From positions 1 to 64,000 of the IMG/VR virus record IMGVR_UViG_3300030380_006185: a DNA stretch of 64,000 nt, one strand, 5' to 3'. The position numbers were made by a program, and so were the translations under genes. Numbering within the stretch: position 1 is the stretch's first letter; the number at the start of each line of letters is the position of its first letter. Origin of the DNA: a virus. The notes under the pieces were generated by a model that searched no databases, was not told the DNA's origin, and worked only from the letters and a program-made list of their open reading frames with translations. Below, piece by piece: positions 8,558 to 17,359 of this stretch.

Positions 8558-10213
8558 TTATACAGAAGCTAAATCACTTACAAAGATACGTCCGAAGAAT
8601 TCAGGTCGAATCATCTTCTTAGCGTAACGAGTCAAGAGACCTTTACGTGGTGTAAATGTATCTGGATCGTACACTAGTGGAGTCATAATTAATGGAACGT
8701 ATGGGGCAAATACTGCTCCTGTTTCCAAGAATTGTGAACCTCTGTATCCCATTAAAATAACATTCTCAGTCATATATGGGTTTTTATAAACAGTGTAACG
8801 GTTGTTCAAGTTACCTGATTTTTGGATACCAAATGCGTAAGACGCTTTTGAAGCATCACCATCAGATGTTGAAGCAAATCCTGGGATTGATTCAAGAACT
8901 GTAGCAACTGATGGAGAACATACTAACCAGTTAGCACCACCTCTAAGGGTCTTTTGGTGAATCTTGTTAGATACTTTCTGCATTTTAGTTCCTAAAGTTT
9001 GGAACCATTGTCCTTGTGTGTTGAAGAATCCTAAATCATCATATCCTGTTTTAGCAGCATTTAAAGATTTATTTGATACAGCGCTCCAGTGCTCATCAGC
9101 AGCAGAAGCATCTTGAATTAACATATCCAAGTTTTCCAAATCAATTTCTAATGAAATATATTCACTCATGATTGAAGTTAATTCCGCTTCAGCATCCAAA
9201 GATTGGTAAGCGTTCAAATCTTGAGCAAATTCTGGTGTCCATTGTGCTTTCAACTTACGTGTTTTAGCAACAATAGCCTCAGATTTCATTTTGATATCAA
9301 TTTGAGGGATAGCTAATTCATCTGCAGATGTTGAACTTGCGTTAGCAAATCCAGCTCCACTAGCATCTTCAAAATCACCTCTATTATTATCAGTTGGTTG
9401 TTGGTTATACAATGCAGTTACTGTAGCACCATCTAAAGGCACAGTACCTGTAGCATCCATTACAAAAGTAATGAGCTTATCAGCTGATGACTCATCAACA
9501 GAAGTATATTGTGGTAAAATAGCTGCTTCTGAACCATTTATAGAGAATGCTCTAACACCTTTAAAGTCAGCTCTTGGTAAATCAGAACCTGAAATAATTA
9601 CAGATTTAAGGTTACCACCAGCAGCTATAGAAGCTGAAAGTTCAGCATCATAATTAACCATAGTCCATTCAGCATCATCTACTGTAGCAGTTGATGAAGC
9701 AGAGAATTGGTTGATTGTGTAACCAAATCTACCAGCACCATAAAGACCACCTGATGGGTCAGCATCTGCGCCTGGATCTGTGTTACCATACATTGAAGCA
9801 GGTGAAGTATAAGCATCTCCAGCTGGTCCAAAGTTTATTTGCTTGTCTTGTCCATATTGGAAATCAAGGAAAAATACAAGACCTGAAGGTAGATTCATTG
9901 GTTGAACAGACATGAATTCTTTAGTTGATAAAGAACCAAATACTTTTCTTACCAATGGAAGAGCTACACCAGCCCATTGCTCACCTTGTCCAACTGAAAA
10001 AGTACCACCACCTTGGTTGGTAGCAGAAGCTTCAGTTACAAGCTGTTTAGCTTGGTTTTCGAGGATCATCGCCATATTGTTTTTTTCAATCTCGTTTCCA
10101 AGACCTTCTAACAATCCGGTTTTACCCCATTTTGATGCCATTTTAGCAGCATCGCTCTGCAAGTTTTTATAACTGTTTGCAGAGTTTTCGAGTAATGAAT
10201 TAATTGTTGACAT
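8558..10213 (-). CDS. Major capsid protein, gp23-like
   Basis: A 551-aa protein, close to T4 gp23 (521 aa). It shows gp23-type features: 'KEFMSVQPMNLPSGLVFFLDFQYG' after an N-terminal pro-piece, 'LKAQWTPEFAQDLNAYQSLDAEAELTSIMSEYI' in the middle, and an end 'GRIFVSDLASV'. Residues 1-61 are a polar helical pro-piece ending LVTE/ASATNQGG. T4 gp23 is cut by the gp21 protease after residue 65 at LTE/A, so cleavage after Glu61 is the likely equivalent. A strong terminator follows, isolating a capsid transcript, which is consistent with high expression. No obvious late box is seen at its own start; it is probably co-transcribed with the scaffold gene. Confidence 0.95.
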   Translation of the reverse strand: MSTINSLLENSANSYKNLQSDAAKMASKWGKTGLLEGLGNEIEKNNMAMILENQAKQLVTEASATNQGGGTFSVGQGEQWAGVALPLVRKVFGSLSTKEFMSVQPMNLPSGLVFFLDFQYGQDKQINFGPAGDAYTSPASMYGNTDPGADADPSGGLYGAGRFGYTINQFSASSTATVDDAEWTMVNYDAELSASIAAGGNLKSVIISGSDLPRADFKGVRAFSINGSEAAILPQYTSVDESSADKLITFVMDATGTVPLDGATVTALYNQQPTDNNRGDFEDASGAGFANASSTSADELAIPQIDIKMKSEAIVAKTRKLKAQWTPEFAQDLNAYQSLDAEAELTSIMSEYISLEIDLENLDMLIQDASAADEHWSAVSNKSLNAAKTGYDDLGFFNTQGQWFQTLGTKMQKVSNKIHQKTLRGGANWLVCSPSVATVLESIPGFASTSDGDASKASYAFGIQKSGNLNNRYTVYKNPYMTENVILMGYRGSQFLETGAVFAPYVPLIMTPLVYDPDTFTPRKGLLTRYAKKMIRPEFFGRIFVSDLASV

Positions 10214-10239
10214 TTGTTTAAGTTTTTGTCGTTTTTAAA

Positions 10240-11538
10240 TTATTTAATAATACCTGCCAATTTTTGCATTCTAGCGAACACGTCGTTAGATTCAACAATT
10301 GGTTTTTTAGTTGATGGTATTGTTGTCGCTTTAGAAGCTCTACCTAAGTTTTCTTTAATAGTTGATTTTTTAACTTTTAAACCTTCGCTTAAAGTTTCAT
10401 ATATCAACTTAGCTTCCTTAGTTGTATTTGCTTTGTCAAACGAGCTCAATACTTTTACTTTTTGACTTTCGTTCAAGTTTTTAGCCTTGAAAATTTTATT
10501 TGTGTAAAGAAGTTTTGCATTTAATAAATTAGTTGCATTAGTTTCTTTAACAGCTTCGTTTAAGTCAGATTTTAAAGATTCATTTTCAGCTTGAAGTTCA
10601 GCAACCTCTTCAGACATGTTATCTTTTTTAACATCATCTTTAAGATCTTTTGCTATATCAACAACTTCTTTTGCTGATTTAGCTTTACTGAGTTTACTTC
10701 TAATAGCAGCTACTGCTATTCCAGTTGCAGCGGAAACAAAAGGAATCATAGCTGCAATCATACCTGCAACTTCATGTGGAGCAGCATCTGTTCCAAACAT
10801 TACTGATTCTTCTACTTCTTCCATTTCTTCTGTTACTTCTTCATCTTTCATTTCTTCTTCAATCTCTTTTAACAATTCTGCTAAATCGACTTCTTCTTCT
10901 TCATCAGACATTTCTACTTCTTCATCTTCTACTTCATCTTCAACATCTCCACCTTCTAGTTCGCCAGAAGCGACCATATCAGCGATTACGTCTTCGATCA
11001 TTTTCTTAAGATCTTCATCAGTCATGTCTTCAAGATCAAGTGGTTCACCTTCTTCTTCTTCAGATTCTTCTTCGTCTTCGACTTCGTCTTCCTCTTCAGC
11101 TTCATTAAGTGTTTCATCTACTTTCTCTTTTTCTTCTTCTTCTAATTCAGCTAATAGTTCTTCCAAATCCATCTCATCTAAATCTTTTTCACCTTCAGGA
11201 ATATTTCCTTTCAATGAATCAAATCCTTGGTCGTCGTCTGCAGCTATCATTGGTTCAAATCCAGCTTCTTCAACTTCTTCTTTTGCTTCATCCACTTTAG
11301 AATCGTCTTCTTCATATTTCATTTCTTCTTCCATGGTAGTGTCATCTTCTTCATACTTCATTTCTTCCATACTTTTAGATTCTTCTTCATCCATTTCTTG
11401 AATTTTAGCGGATAACATTTCTTTTAAACGAGGTGTAAATGCTTCTTCTAGAGCTGTTTTAGCGTTTGCTATTGCCATTTCTTTTACGGCTTTAGCATCT
11501 GCGATTGCTTCTTTAAGCAAATCTCTGTTTGTTGCCAT
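10240..11538 (-). CDS. Acidic prohead core/scaffold protein, gp22-like
   Basis: 432 aa from ATG 11538. A longer frame starting at 11628 exists, but it would place the hairpin region inside the gene; 11538 follows AAAAATAAATTTAGGAAAA and gives the tag-like start MATNRDLLKEAIADA. The centre (about residues 50-240) is extremely Asp/Glu-rich. A hydrophobic Ala-rich segment (PHEVAGMIAAMIPFV) follows at about 255, then a coiled-coil C-terminal third ending ARMQKLAGIIK. T4 prohead core proteins (gp22, gp67, gp68) are acidic and helical and are degraded by gp21. Position between protease and capsid genes matches T4. LLKE gives an (L/I)xE-type protease site. Confidence 0.8.
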   Translation of the reverse strand: MATNRDLLKEAIADAKAVKEMAIANAKTALEEAFTPRLKEMLSAKIQEMDEEESKSMEEMKYEEDDTTMEEEMKYEEDDSKVDEAKEEVEEAGFEPMIAADDDQGFDSLKGNIPEGEKDLDEMDLEELLAELEEEEKEKVDETLNEAEEEDEVEDEEESEEEEGEPLDLEDMTDEDLKKMIEDVIADMVASGELEGGDVEDEVEDEEVEMSDEEEEVDLAELLKEIEEEMKDEEVTEEMEEVEESVMFGTDAAPHEVAGMIAAMIPFVSAATGIAVAAIRSKLSKAKSAKEVVDIAKDLKDDVKKDNMSEEVAELQAENESLKSDLNEAVKETNATNLLNAKLLYTNKIFKAKNLNESQKVKVLSSFDKANTTKEAKLIYETLSEGLKVKKSTIKENLGRASKATTIPSTKKPIVESNDVFARMQKLAGIIK

Positions 11539-11567
11539 TTTTCCTAAATTTATTTTTGTTGGGAAAG

Positions 11568-11628
11568 TACGTTTATTTAAAAAACGTAATAGAATAATTA
11601 ATTGTGATGCCACATAGAATCGTGGCAT
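11568..11628. other. Two inverted repeats in protease-scaffold intergenic region
   Basis: Inverted repeat acgttt/aaacgt (11569-11587) and perfect hairpin atgccac/gtggcat with an 8-nt loop (11607-11628) lie in the 128-nt gap upstream of the scaffold start. They could form RNA hairpins that stabilise the scaffold-capsid mRNA or attenuate read-through. No U-tract of terminator quality follows. Confidence 0.5.
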
Positions 11629-11666
11629 ATTCCCATATACATATATGAGGAGGAATTAAAGTCGCA

Positions 11667-12299
11667 CTACATTACAGGACAGGTGCCCTTAGCGCATAGT
11701 ATTTCGGTAATAATTGAATTAGTGCGTGCATATGGATGAAGGAATGTAGATCTAGATTCATTTAATTGACCATTTTTCATCCAAGAATCTGGGTTTGATG
11801 GGTTAGATACTAAATCCCAAGTAAGTAATTCAAAGTCATCTTGTACTTCCATTACTTCACCCATTTGTTTTAATGAACCCATTCCACGAGAAGATATACC
11901 TATAATTAAACCATTTTTAACTAATGCTCCTGCTATACGGCCAGATTCAGTTCCAAGTGGGCCTTCATCACAAAATATTTCTACTTTACCTATTATTTCA
12001 TCTCCATCCCATCTTAATTCTCTAATAGCGTGTGATGCATTTTTTAGGTTAATTACTTGTGAATCAGGATGATCTAGTTCACCACAAGTTTCTGTTGATT
12101 TTTGGTCTATTTTCTTTTGGAAATTACCAATTTCACGTTCCCATAACTCTTTTTTATAATATCTACCATTACCATTTTTAACTTCAACAGTAGCTAAAAC
12201 ACCTTCAACGAAAATATTTCCACCTCTGTTTAATCCTTCTACAAGTCGAACAGGACTTGGTTTAAATTGTCTAGTTTCTATTAAGAGTTCTTTGTTCAT
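11667..12299 (-). CDS. Prohead core protease, gp21-like
   Basis: A 210-aa protein matching the T4 gp21/herpesvirus-assemblin-like serine protease fold. The segment 'NGNGRYYKKELWEREI' is followed by the catalytic His in TCGELDHPDS (His77). The Ser region is GISSRGMGS (Ser136/137), and the strand after it is FELLTWDLVSNPSNP. T4 gp21 (about 212 aa) cleaves core and capsid proteins at (L/I)xE sites during head maturation. Its start overlaps the stop of the 608-aa core gene by 4 nt (ATGA), so translation is coupled. This gene matters for interpreting the LIKE-type N-terminal tags found across the window. Confidence 0.93.
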   Translation of the reverse strand: MNKELLIETRQFKPSPVRLVEGLNRGGNIFVEGVLATVEVKNGNGRYYKKELWEREIGNFQKKIDQKSTETCGELDHPDSQVINLKNASHAIRELRWDGDEIIGKVEIFCDEGPLGTESGRIAGALVKNGLIIGISSRGMGSLKQMGEVMEVQDDFELLTWDLVSNPSNPDSWMKNGQLNESRSTFLHPYARTNSIITEILCAKGTCPVM

Positions 12300-14122
12300 A
12301 TTTTATATTTACCCATTAGGTGTTGTTCAACAAATTCTATTTCTTCACCCATATAAGCAGGAAATTCAGAAAGAACATTTGCTAGGGCATCTTCATCAGA
12401 CATGTTACCACCTGCATTGTCTCTTCCTGTAAGTCTTTCAAACATTTCTTCAGCTTCATCAGCTACTCTCTCTAATGATTTTTGACGATAGTCTGTTGAT
12501 TCTACTCCTTCTTCAAGTGCATCATCTAATTCTTTTGCAGCATCAGCAGCTCTTTCTAGTTCATCAGCTGCCTCACCCGCTGCTGTAGAGGTTGCTTCTG
12601 CATCTTCACTTGCTATTTCAGAAATAGGTTCATCTTCATCAATTACTTCTTTTTTCTTTGGAGTAGATTTAGCTTTTTTAGCAAGTGCTTTTTCAATTTT
12701 TGCTTTAGCTTTTTCTAATTTTTTAATATCTTTTTGAAGTTCTTTAACTTTCTTTTTATCAGTTAAAGCTTTTAAATCTTCATCTTCATCTAATCTGTTA
12801 AGACGTGCACTTTTTCTTTCAATTAATTCAGCAATTTTTTCAAGTTTAGATTCAAATACTTCATATTCAGCTAATTTATTAATTTCAGCTAATTCTTTTT
12901 CTACACTTTCTCTAATTACTTTTCGGATTTTAGATTCATTTAATGATTCATTTTTAGGTGATTCAGGTTGACCCATTCTTTTTCTAAGATCTTTTTTAAA
13001 TTTTTCCCAAACTTCATCAAATCCATCATCCTCTTTATCTTCAAATACATCACCTCGTATTGTTGGGTTTACATCAAACATGTCTTGAACATCAAACATA
13101 CCCATTTGGTCTGCTTTATTGAGAACTCTCATTACCATAGAACTAGATAATCCTTCCTCACCTAAGTATTCTATGGCTTCTACTTTTTTCATGCCTTTAA
13201 TAGCATTTAAGTAAGTTCCCATATCTTGAGGATTTTTAGTATGTCTAGGTTCTGGGAGTTGGTAGGCACCCATTTCTCTATCAGCATATCCTTCTTCTAA
13301 TTCTTCATTAATTATAGAACGAACTACTTTACGTATTTGATCTTCTTCGTTAATTGATTCTTGAATTGGTTTTAACCTTTTTACTGAAACTTCAATAAAT
13401 TCATCATTCCAATCAAGTTGTGCATAACCACCACCAATATTAACAATAGTAGCTATACTACCATCAAATCTTACTTTATCACCAACTTTAAATGAATGGC
13501 TTTCTATTCCTTCATTTAAATTACCATATCCAGAAGACTTATATTTACCTTTAGGTTCTTTTGGTTCACCTAAACCAGGATGATCTACTGTGTATCCTAA
13601 ATCTTTTACACCAAATTGACCTTTTTCAGTGTAATATGTAGGGTTTTTTTCAAGATTTTTAATTACAATGGATTTTAATTGTTCCATTGTTTTATTTTCA
13701 TTTTTAGGATCCTTCATTTCAGTGTAGTATCCTTTCATAATCTGATCAAAGATTAAATTATCAGGATTTTTCTTATCCTCATAATCAAAATTCTTTTCAG
13801 CGTCTTCTTCTACTTGTTTTGAAGTTTTCTTAAGTTCAGCTTTTTCATCATCAAAGTATTCTTTTTTTGCTTCAGCTAAAAAGTTTTCAAATGCTACTTC
13901 AAATGATTCTTTTTTAGAAGGTGGTAATTGATTAATTGGTTCTAAACCAATAACATTTTCATTAATAAGGTTTTTAGTTTTAAGTACATTTGCTACTTCT
14001 GTATATGTAGCAGCGTTACGAATTAAACCAGGAAACTGTCGTTTAGCTTCCTTGATAAAGATATCTTTATGGCCTTTACCTTCTTTAATTAACAAATACT
14101 GGTCTTGTAATGTCTTTTTCAT
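12296..14122 (-). CDS. Large prohead-core-like protein
   Basis: A 608-aa highly charged, helix-rich protein. It starts MKKTLQDQYLLIKEGKG, an (L/I)xE tag-like helix. An SH3-like segment 'HSFKVGDKVRFDGSIATIVNIGGGYAQLDW' lies around residues 208-238. Internal tag-like helices are DQIRKVVRSIINEELEEG (about 265) and SKIRKVIRESVEKELAEI (about 398), and a segment 'AIEYLGEEGLSSSMVMRVLNKADQMGMFD' is at about 318. The last third is coiled coil and acidic. Position between gp20 and gp21 matches the T4 core proteins gp67/gp68, but this protein is far larger. The repeated IxE-containing helices suggest it is processed by the protease into several pieces; that is inference. Confidence 0.65.
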   Translation of the reverse strand: MKKTLQDQYLLIKEGKGHKDIFIKEAKRQFPGLIRNAATYTEVANVLKTKNLINENVIGLEPINQLPPSKKESFEVAFENFLAEAKKEYFDDEKAELKKTSKQVEEDAEKNFDYEDKKNPDNLIFDQIMKGYYTEMKDPKNENKTMEQLKSIVIKNLEKNPTYYTEKGQFGVKDLGYTVDHPGLGEPKEPKGKYKSSGYGNLNEGIESHSFKVGDKVRFDGSIATIVNIGGGYAQLDWNDEFIEVSVKRLKPIQESINEEDQIRKVVRSIINEELEEGYADREMGAYQLPEPRHTKNPQDMGTYLNAIKGMKKVEAIEYLGEEGLSSSMVMRVLNKADQMGMFDVQDMFDVNPTIRGDVFEDKEDDGFDEVWEKFKKDLRKRMGQPESPKNESLNESKIRKVIRESVEKELAEINKLAEYEVFESKLEKIAELIERKSARLNRLDEDEDLKALTDKKKVKELQKDIKKLEKAKAKIEKALAKKAKSTPKKKEVIDEDEPISEIASEDAEATSTAAGEAADELERAADAAKELDDALEEGVESTDYRQKSLERVADEAEEMFERLTGRDNAGGNMSDEDALANVLSEFPAYMGEEIEFVEQHLMGKYKI

Positions 14123-14123
14123 T

Positions 14124-14555
14124 CTATTTTTCTGTTAATAGTTCTTTTATTTCTTTTAAATAGTTTTTAACTATTTCTATTGGTTGTGTGATATCATATG
14201 AACCAGCGTTTCCACCATATAATTCAATTGTATCATTTTTTGCATTAGAAACTAATGGTGTTATTTCATTCATTAATTTCTCAATTTCATCTAACCCAGC
14301 TATACGTTGTTTTTGGAAATCATTCATTTCCCATAATTTTTTCTTATCGTATGATTTGGGTTTTATATTAGGAACATTTTTAAATCCTAATTTATAGTAA
14401 TAAATATTCTTAGCTCCTTTAGCATTCTTATTTTTATTAAAAACAGTTGGAGTAGCATAGTTAGCCCCTTCGCCTGGGGTAAAAGAAGCGCCACCTTGGT
14501 TAGTAGCGGACATTTCTTTTAATTTATTTCTTACTATTTCTTTAATTCTATCCAT
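14124..14555 (-). CDS. Putative core protein sharing the capsid cleavage-site motif
   Basis: A 143-aa protein. It begins MDRIKEIVRNKLKEMSATNQGG and continues ASFTPGEGANYATPTVF. SATNQGG followed by F-x-x-G-x-G recurs right after the predicted cleavage site of the major capsid protein (LVTE/ASATNQGG, TFSVGQG). The preceding LKE fits the (L/I)xE protease rule. The rest is Lys/Asn-rich and ends in a helix (YLKEIKELLTEK). It overlaps the upstream gene by 8 nt. I infer a minor capsid or core protein processed in the prohead; its exact role is unknown. Confidence 0.6.
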   Translation of the reverse strand: MDRIKEIVRNKLKEMSATNQGGASFTPGEGANYATPTVFNKNKNAKGAKNIYYYKLGFKNVPNIKPKSYDKKKLWEMNDFQKQRIAGLDEIEKLMNEITPLVSNAKNDTIELYGGNAGSYDITQPIEIVKNYLKEIKELLTEK

Positions 14556-15402
14556 TAGCTATTTCTAATTCGTCAACTAAATCACAATATTGTAATAAAT
14601 CAACTAAATCTTTATCTTTAAGTTTATAATTTTTAGATGGAACTTTAATTAGAGAAGCAACTTCAGCAATTTTTATTTTAGTAACTTTATTTTTAGTATT
14701 TTTATTTAAATCTATCAATTCCTTTTTAATTTCATTTACTTTATTAATGTAAAATTCTTTTAAACGGGGGGCATTATCAATAGCGTTAATATATTCTTTA
14801 AGAATAAGTTTTTGCTTTACAGCTAAATCATTATACTTTCCATTAAATTTTTCCATTAAAATTTTATAGGTAAGCAATTTAGTATCTTTATCAGATTTAT
14901 TAACTTCTTCCATTACCTCATCTCTAACTTTATTTTTTTCAATAGAAGCAACAGTTAAATGTTCTAAAATAGTAATTTTATTTTGGATTAACTGTTCAGG
15001 GTTAGATATATTAGAATTATTTAACTCTAATAAAGTATAAAAGGCTGCAAAAGGTTTATAATTAGGGAGTTTATGGTTAAAGAAATGAGTAATGTCATAG
15101 TGTGATTTTATCTCATTAATTAAGTTATACTTTTGTTTTTTTATAGCTCCCCTATTTAAGGATTTTGAAGATTCAATTAACGTAGAAATTGTAATAGAAG
15201 CTTTAGCTTCAGTTAATGAAGTCCTCTTTAAAAGAGACTCATACAATTTATATTCTCTTCCTAATTCGGATTTTACAAAATACTTTTGCAATAAATCTTT
15301 TGCTGGAGAAATTTTATTCTCTAAAGTATCGTTAGTAATCTGGCGTACTAATAATTCAAATAATATACCAGTGTTTTTATACTTTGAATGTTTTACTTGC
15401 AT
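14548..15402 (-). CDS. Conserved T4-like protein between portal and core genes
   Basis: A 284-aa protein, largely helical and Lys-rich. It starts MQVKHSKYKNTGILFELLVRQ, a start I associate with conserved proteins of T4-like marine phages at this locus, with further matches 'KYNLINEIKSHYDITHFFNHKLPNYKPFAAFYTLLEL'. It has no enzyme motif, membrane segment or tag. It has its own late promoter (15422-15431) and leads the operon running through core and protease genes to the scaffold. It probably assists head assembly or portal-core initiation; function is not established. Confidence 0.6.
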   Translation of the reverse strand: MQVKHSKYKNTGILFELLVRQITNDTLENKISPAKDLLQKYFVKSELGREYKLYESLLKRTSLTEAKASITISTLIESSKSLNRGAIKKQKYNLINEIKSHYDITHFFNHKLPNYKPFAAFYTLLELNNSNISNPEQLIQNKITILEHLTVASIEKNKVRDEVMEEVNKSDKDTKLLTYKILMEKFNGKYNDLAVKQKLILKEYINAIDNAPRLKEFYINKVNEIKKELIDLNKNTKNKVTKIKIAEVASLIKVPSKNYKLKDKDLVDLLQYCDLVDELEIANG

Positions 15403-15421
15403 TCTTAATAAGTTTGTTTAT

Positions 15422-15431
15422 TTATAAATAT
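15422..15431 (-). promoter_or_regulatory. Late promoter box
   Basis: Minus-strand ATATTTATAA, followed by ATAAA so that the palindrome TATTTATAAATA is formed. It is 19 nt before ATG 15402. Confidence 0.65.
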
Positions 15432-15442
15432 ATAAAAAAGTA

Positions 15443-17350
15443 TTACTCGTGAATTTGATTTTCATCTAACAAAGAATTACCTTTTATTTCCTTTTCAAAT
15501 ATTATCTGTTTTCTTTGATTTTTAATATCATTAAACATTTTTTTATTCTTATTTCGTTTATTCTTTGTTTCAAGAGCTAAAGGGGATCCACCTTTATAAT
15601 TAGGTTTTATTGAATCTGATGAGTCATTATCTGTTTTCATTCCAACTGCTCCTATTCTATCTTTACCAAAAGCATTATCTTGGGTGTTTCTATTAGTTGC
15701 TTTTTCTTTTGGTCTACCTAATGATTCTTTATCTTCATCATACCCTTCAGGTACTTCTCCATTATCATATCTATTTCTACCATATAATGAAGCTAAATCA
15801 TGAGGTGTACCATATGATTTACCTGTTTCAAGTGGGTCATTTCCTTCATTTTCAATTTGGTTAATACGGAATTTACGTTTAGCATCTTGAGTAATAAGAC
15901 TTCTATATTCATCATATTCATCTTCACTTAAATGGAATATATGTTCATATACAAAATCAGAAGGCATTAACTTATTATCTAAAATTGAATTTGCTAATTC
16001 AACTTTTTCTTTCATTAGTGCTACTCTTTCTTGGTCATATATTATTGAAGGAGTGGTTAAATCAAGTTCAAAGTTTACTAGAGCATCATCTTTATAACCT
16101 TGTGTGTATAAATGTACTAAAGCAATTTTATTAAGTTCTGAAAGGATAATTCGTTGTATTCGTTCTATTGTACGAGCAAATCTAATATCTTCAGCAGCTA
16201 ATGTTGCTTTACCAGTTAAATCTTTTTCATAACCCATAAATGCTTTAGGTACTTTAAGAGCAGCAAATAATTTATCTCTTAAATATTCAACATCTTGAAT
16301 TCCATCCCACTGTAGACCAGCTAAATTTTCAATTTTAGTTGATGTATCATTACCTCTAACAGGAAGATAAAAATCTTCCATAAGGTTTTGCATATTATAT
16401 TTTAAATTATAATCACCAGTTTGTTGGTCAATATATGGAGTACGTTTCATTTTTGAAATTGTTTTCTGCATAAAGTTTTCTACTTCAGCAGGTGCAATAT
16501 TCCCAACATTTATATAAAACATACGTTTTTCAGGTGCTCTAACAATTCTATGAATTAACATAGCATCTTCCATCATTGTATACTGTTTAAACAGTTTACG
16601 AGCTGGTTCTAAGTATGATCTACCATAAGGCAAAAAGTTAGTATCTGAAAGTAACCTAAAATGGGCTACTTCGTAATTATCAAAATATATAGCTTTGTCA
16701 TTTTCACTATTACTATAATTTGAAGAGGGTACTGAATATTGACCTGAAGCAACATTAATACCATCTGGGTCAAATCTAAATCTAACATCACCTGGTCTTT
16801 CAGGATCATAACCATCTTGTCTTTCTATATGAAATGCATTGTAAGGTATAACATTATATACACCAAATTTTTCAGAAATTTCCAATTTTAAAAAGAAATC
16901 TCCATACTTACACATATTTCTAATCCAAGGCCATAAGTTAAACTCTATGTTTAATACATCATAAAATAAATTGTATAGAATTTTTTGAACATCTTCATCA
17001 GAACTTTTAATATGAAGTACTTCCCCCATATCATTTTTGAGTGTAGATTCATCAGAAATAATATCTAAAGCAGAAGCAATAATAGCATCAGTATCCATTG
17101 AATCATACTCAGAATAGAGTTGAGGACGCAACATTTGATAATTAAAACTATTCTGGTATCCATAAATGGAGGTGTTTGAATTAGTATAAATTCTATTAAA
17201 CCTATCAACTAAGGAATTAGTTTCATATTCACCTGAAACTTGAATTTTGTTTATATCAATTACTTTTAATTGATTGTCTCCATCATTTCTGATGATTACA
17301 TCAGTTGAAAATAATCTTCTTAATCTTCCAAATAATCCAGTATCTGCCAT
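15443..17350 (-). CDS. Portal protein, gp20-like
   Basis: A 635-aa protein; T4 gp20 is 524 aa. It shows portal hallmarks of the T4 family: 'YSEYDSMDTDAIIASALDIISDESTLKN' (about 77-104), 'WPWIRNMCKYGDFFLKLEIS', 'RIVRAPEKRMFYINVGNIAPAEVENFMQ' (about 267-295) and 'LKVPKAFMGYEKDLTGKATLAAEDIRFARTIERIQ' (about 365-400). The C-terminal 110 residues are polar, Lys/Asn-rich and low-complexity, accounting for the extra length. The dodecameric portal forms the DNA entry vertex and nucleates the prohead core. It lies 9 nt after the terminase gene and is expressed with it. Confidence 0.95.
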   Translation of the reverse strand: MADTGLFGRLRRLFSTDVIIRNDGDNQLKVIDINKIQVSGEYETNSLVDRFNRIYTNSNTSIYGYQNSFNYQMLRPQLYSEYDSMDTDAIIASALDIISDESTLKNDMGEVLHIKSSDEDVQKILYNLFYDVLNIEFNLWPWIRNMCKYGDFFLKLEISEKFGVYNVIPYNAFHIERQDGYDPERPGDVRFRFDPDGINVASGQYSVPSSNYSNSENDKAIYFDNYEVAHFRLLSDTNFLPYGRSYLEPARKLFKQYTMMEDAMLIHRIVRAPEKRMFYINVGNIAPAEVENFMQKTISKMKRTPYIDQQTGDYNLKYNMQNLMEDFYLPVRGNDTSTKIENLAGLQWDGIQDVEYLRDKLFAALKVPKAFMGYEKDLTGKATLAAEDIRFARTIERIQRIILSELNKIALVHLYTQGYKDDALVNFELDLTTPSIIYDQERVALMKEKVELANSILDNKLMPSDFVYEHIFHLSEDEYDEYRSLITQDAKRKFRINQIENEGNDPLETGKSYGTPHDLASLYGRNRYDNGEVPEGYDEDKESLGRPKEKATNRNTQDNAFGKDRIGAVGMKTDNDSSDSIKPNYKGGSPLALETKNKRNKNKKMFNDIKNQRKQIIFEKEIKGNSLLDENQIHE

Positions 17351-17359
17351 TTTTTTATT

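Noticed and set aside
10616-11415. Plus-strand Ser-rich and Leu-rich frames
   Set aside because: Mirror images of Glu/Asp codon runs (GAA/GAT) in the acidic scaffold gene; no start signal of their own.
11539-11628. N-terminal extension of the scaffold gene (MPRFYVASQ start)
   Set aside because: It would be encoded by a hairpin region and removes the A-rich start context; the internal ATG gives the tag-like N-terminus seen in neighbours.
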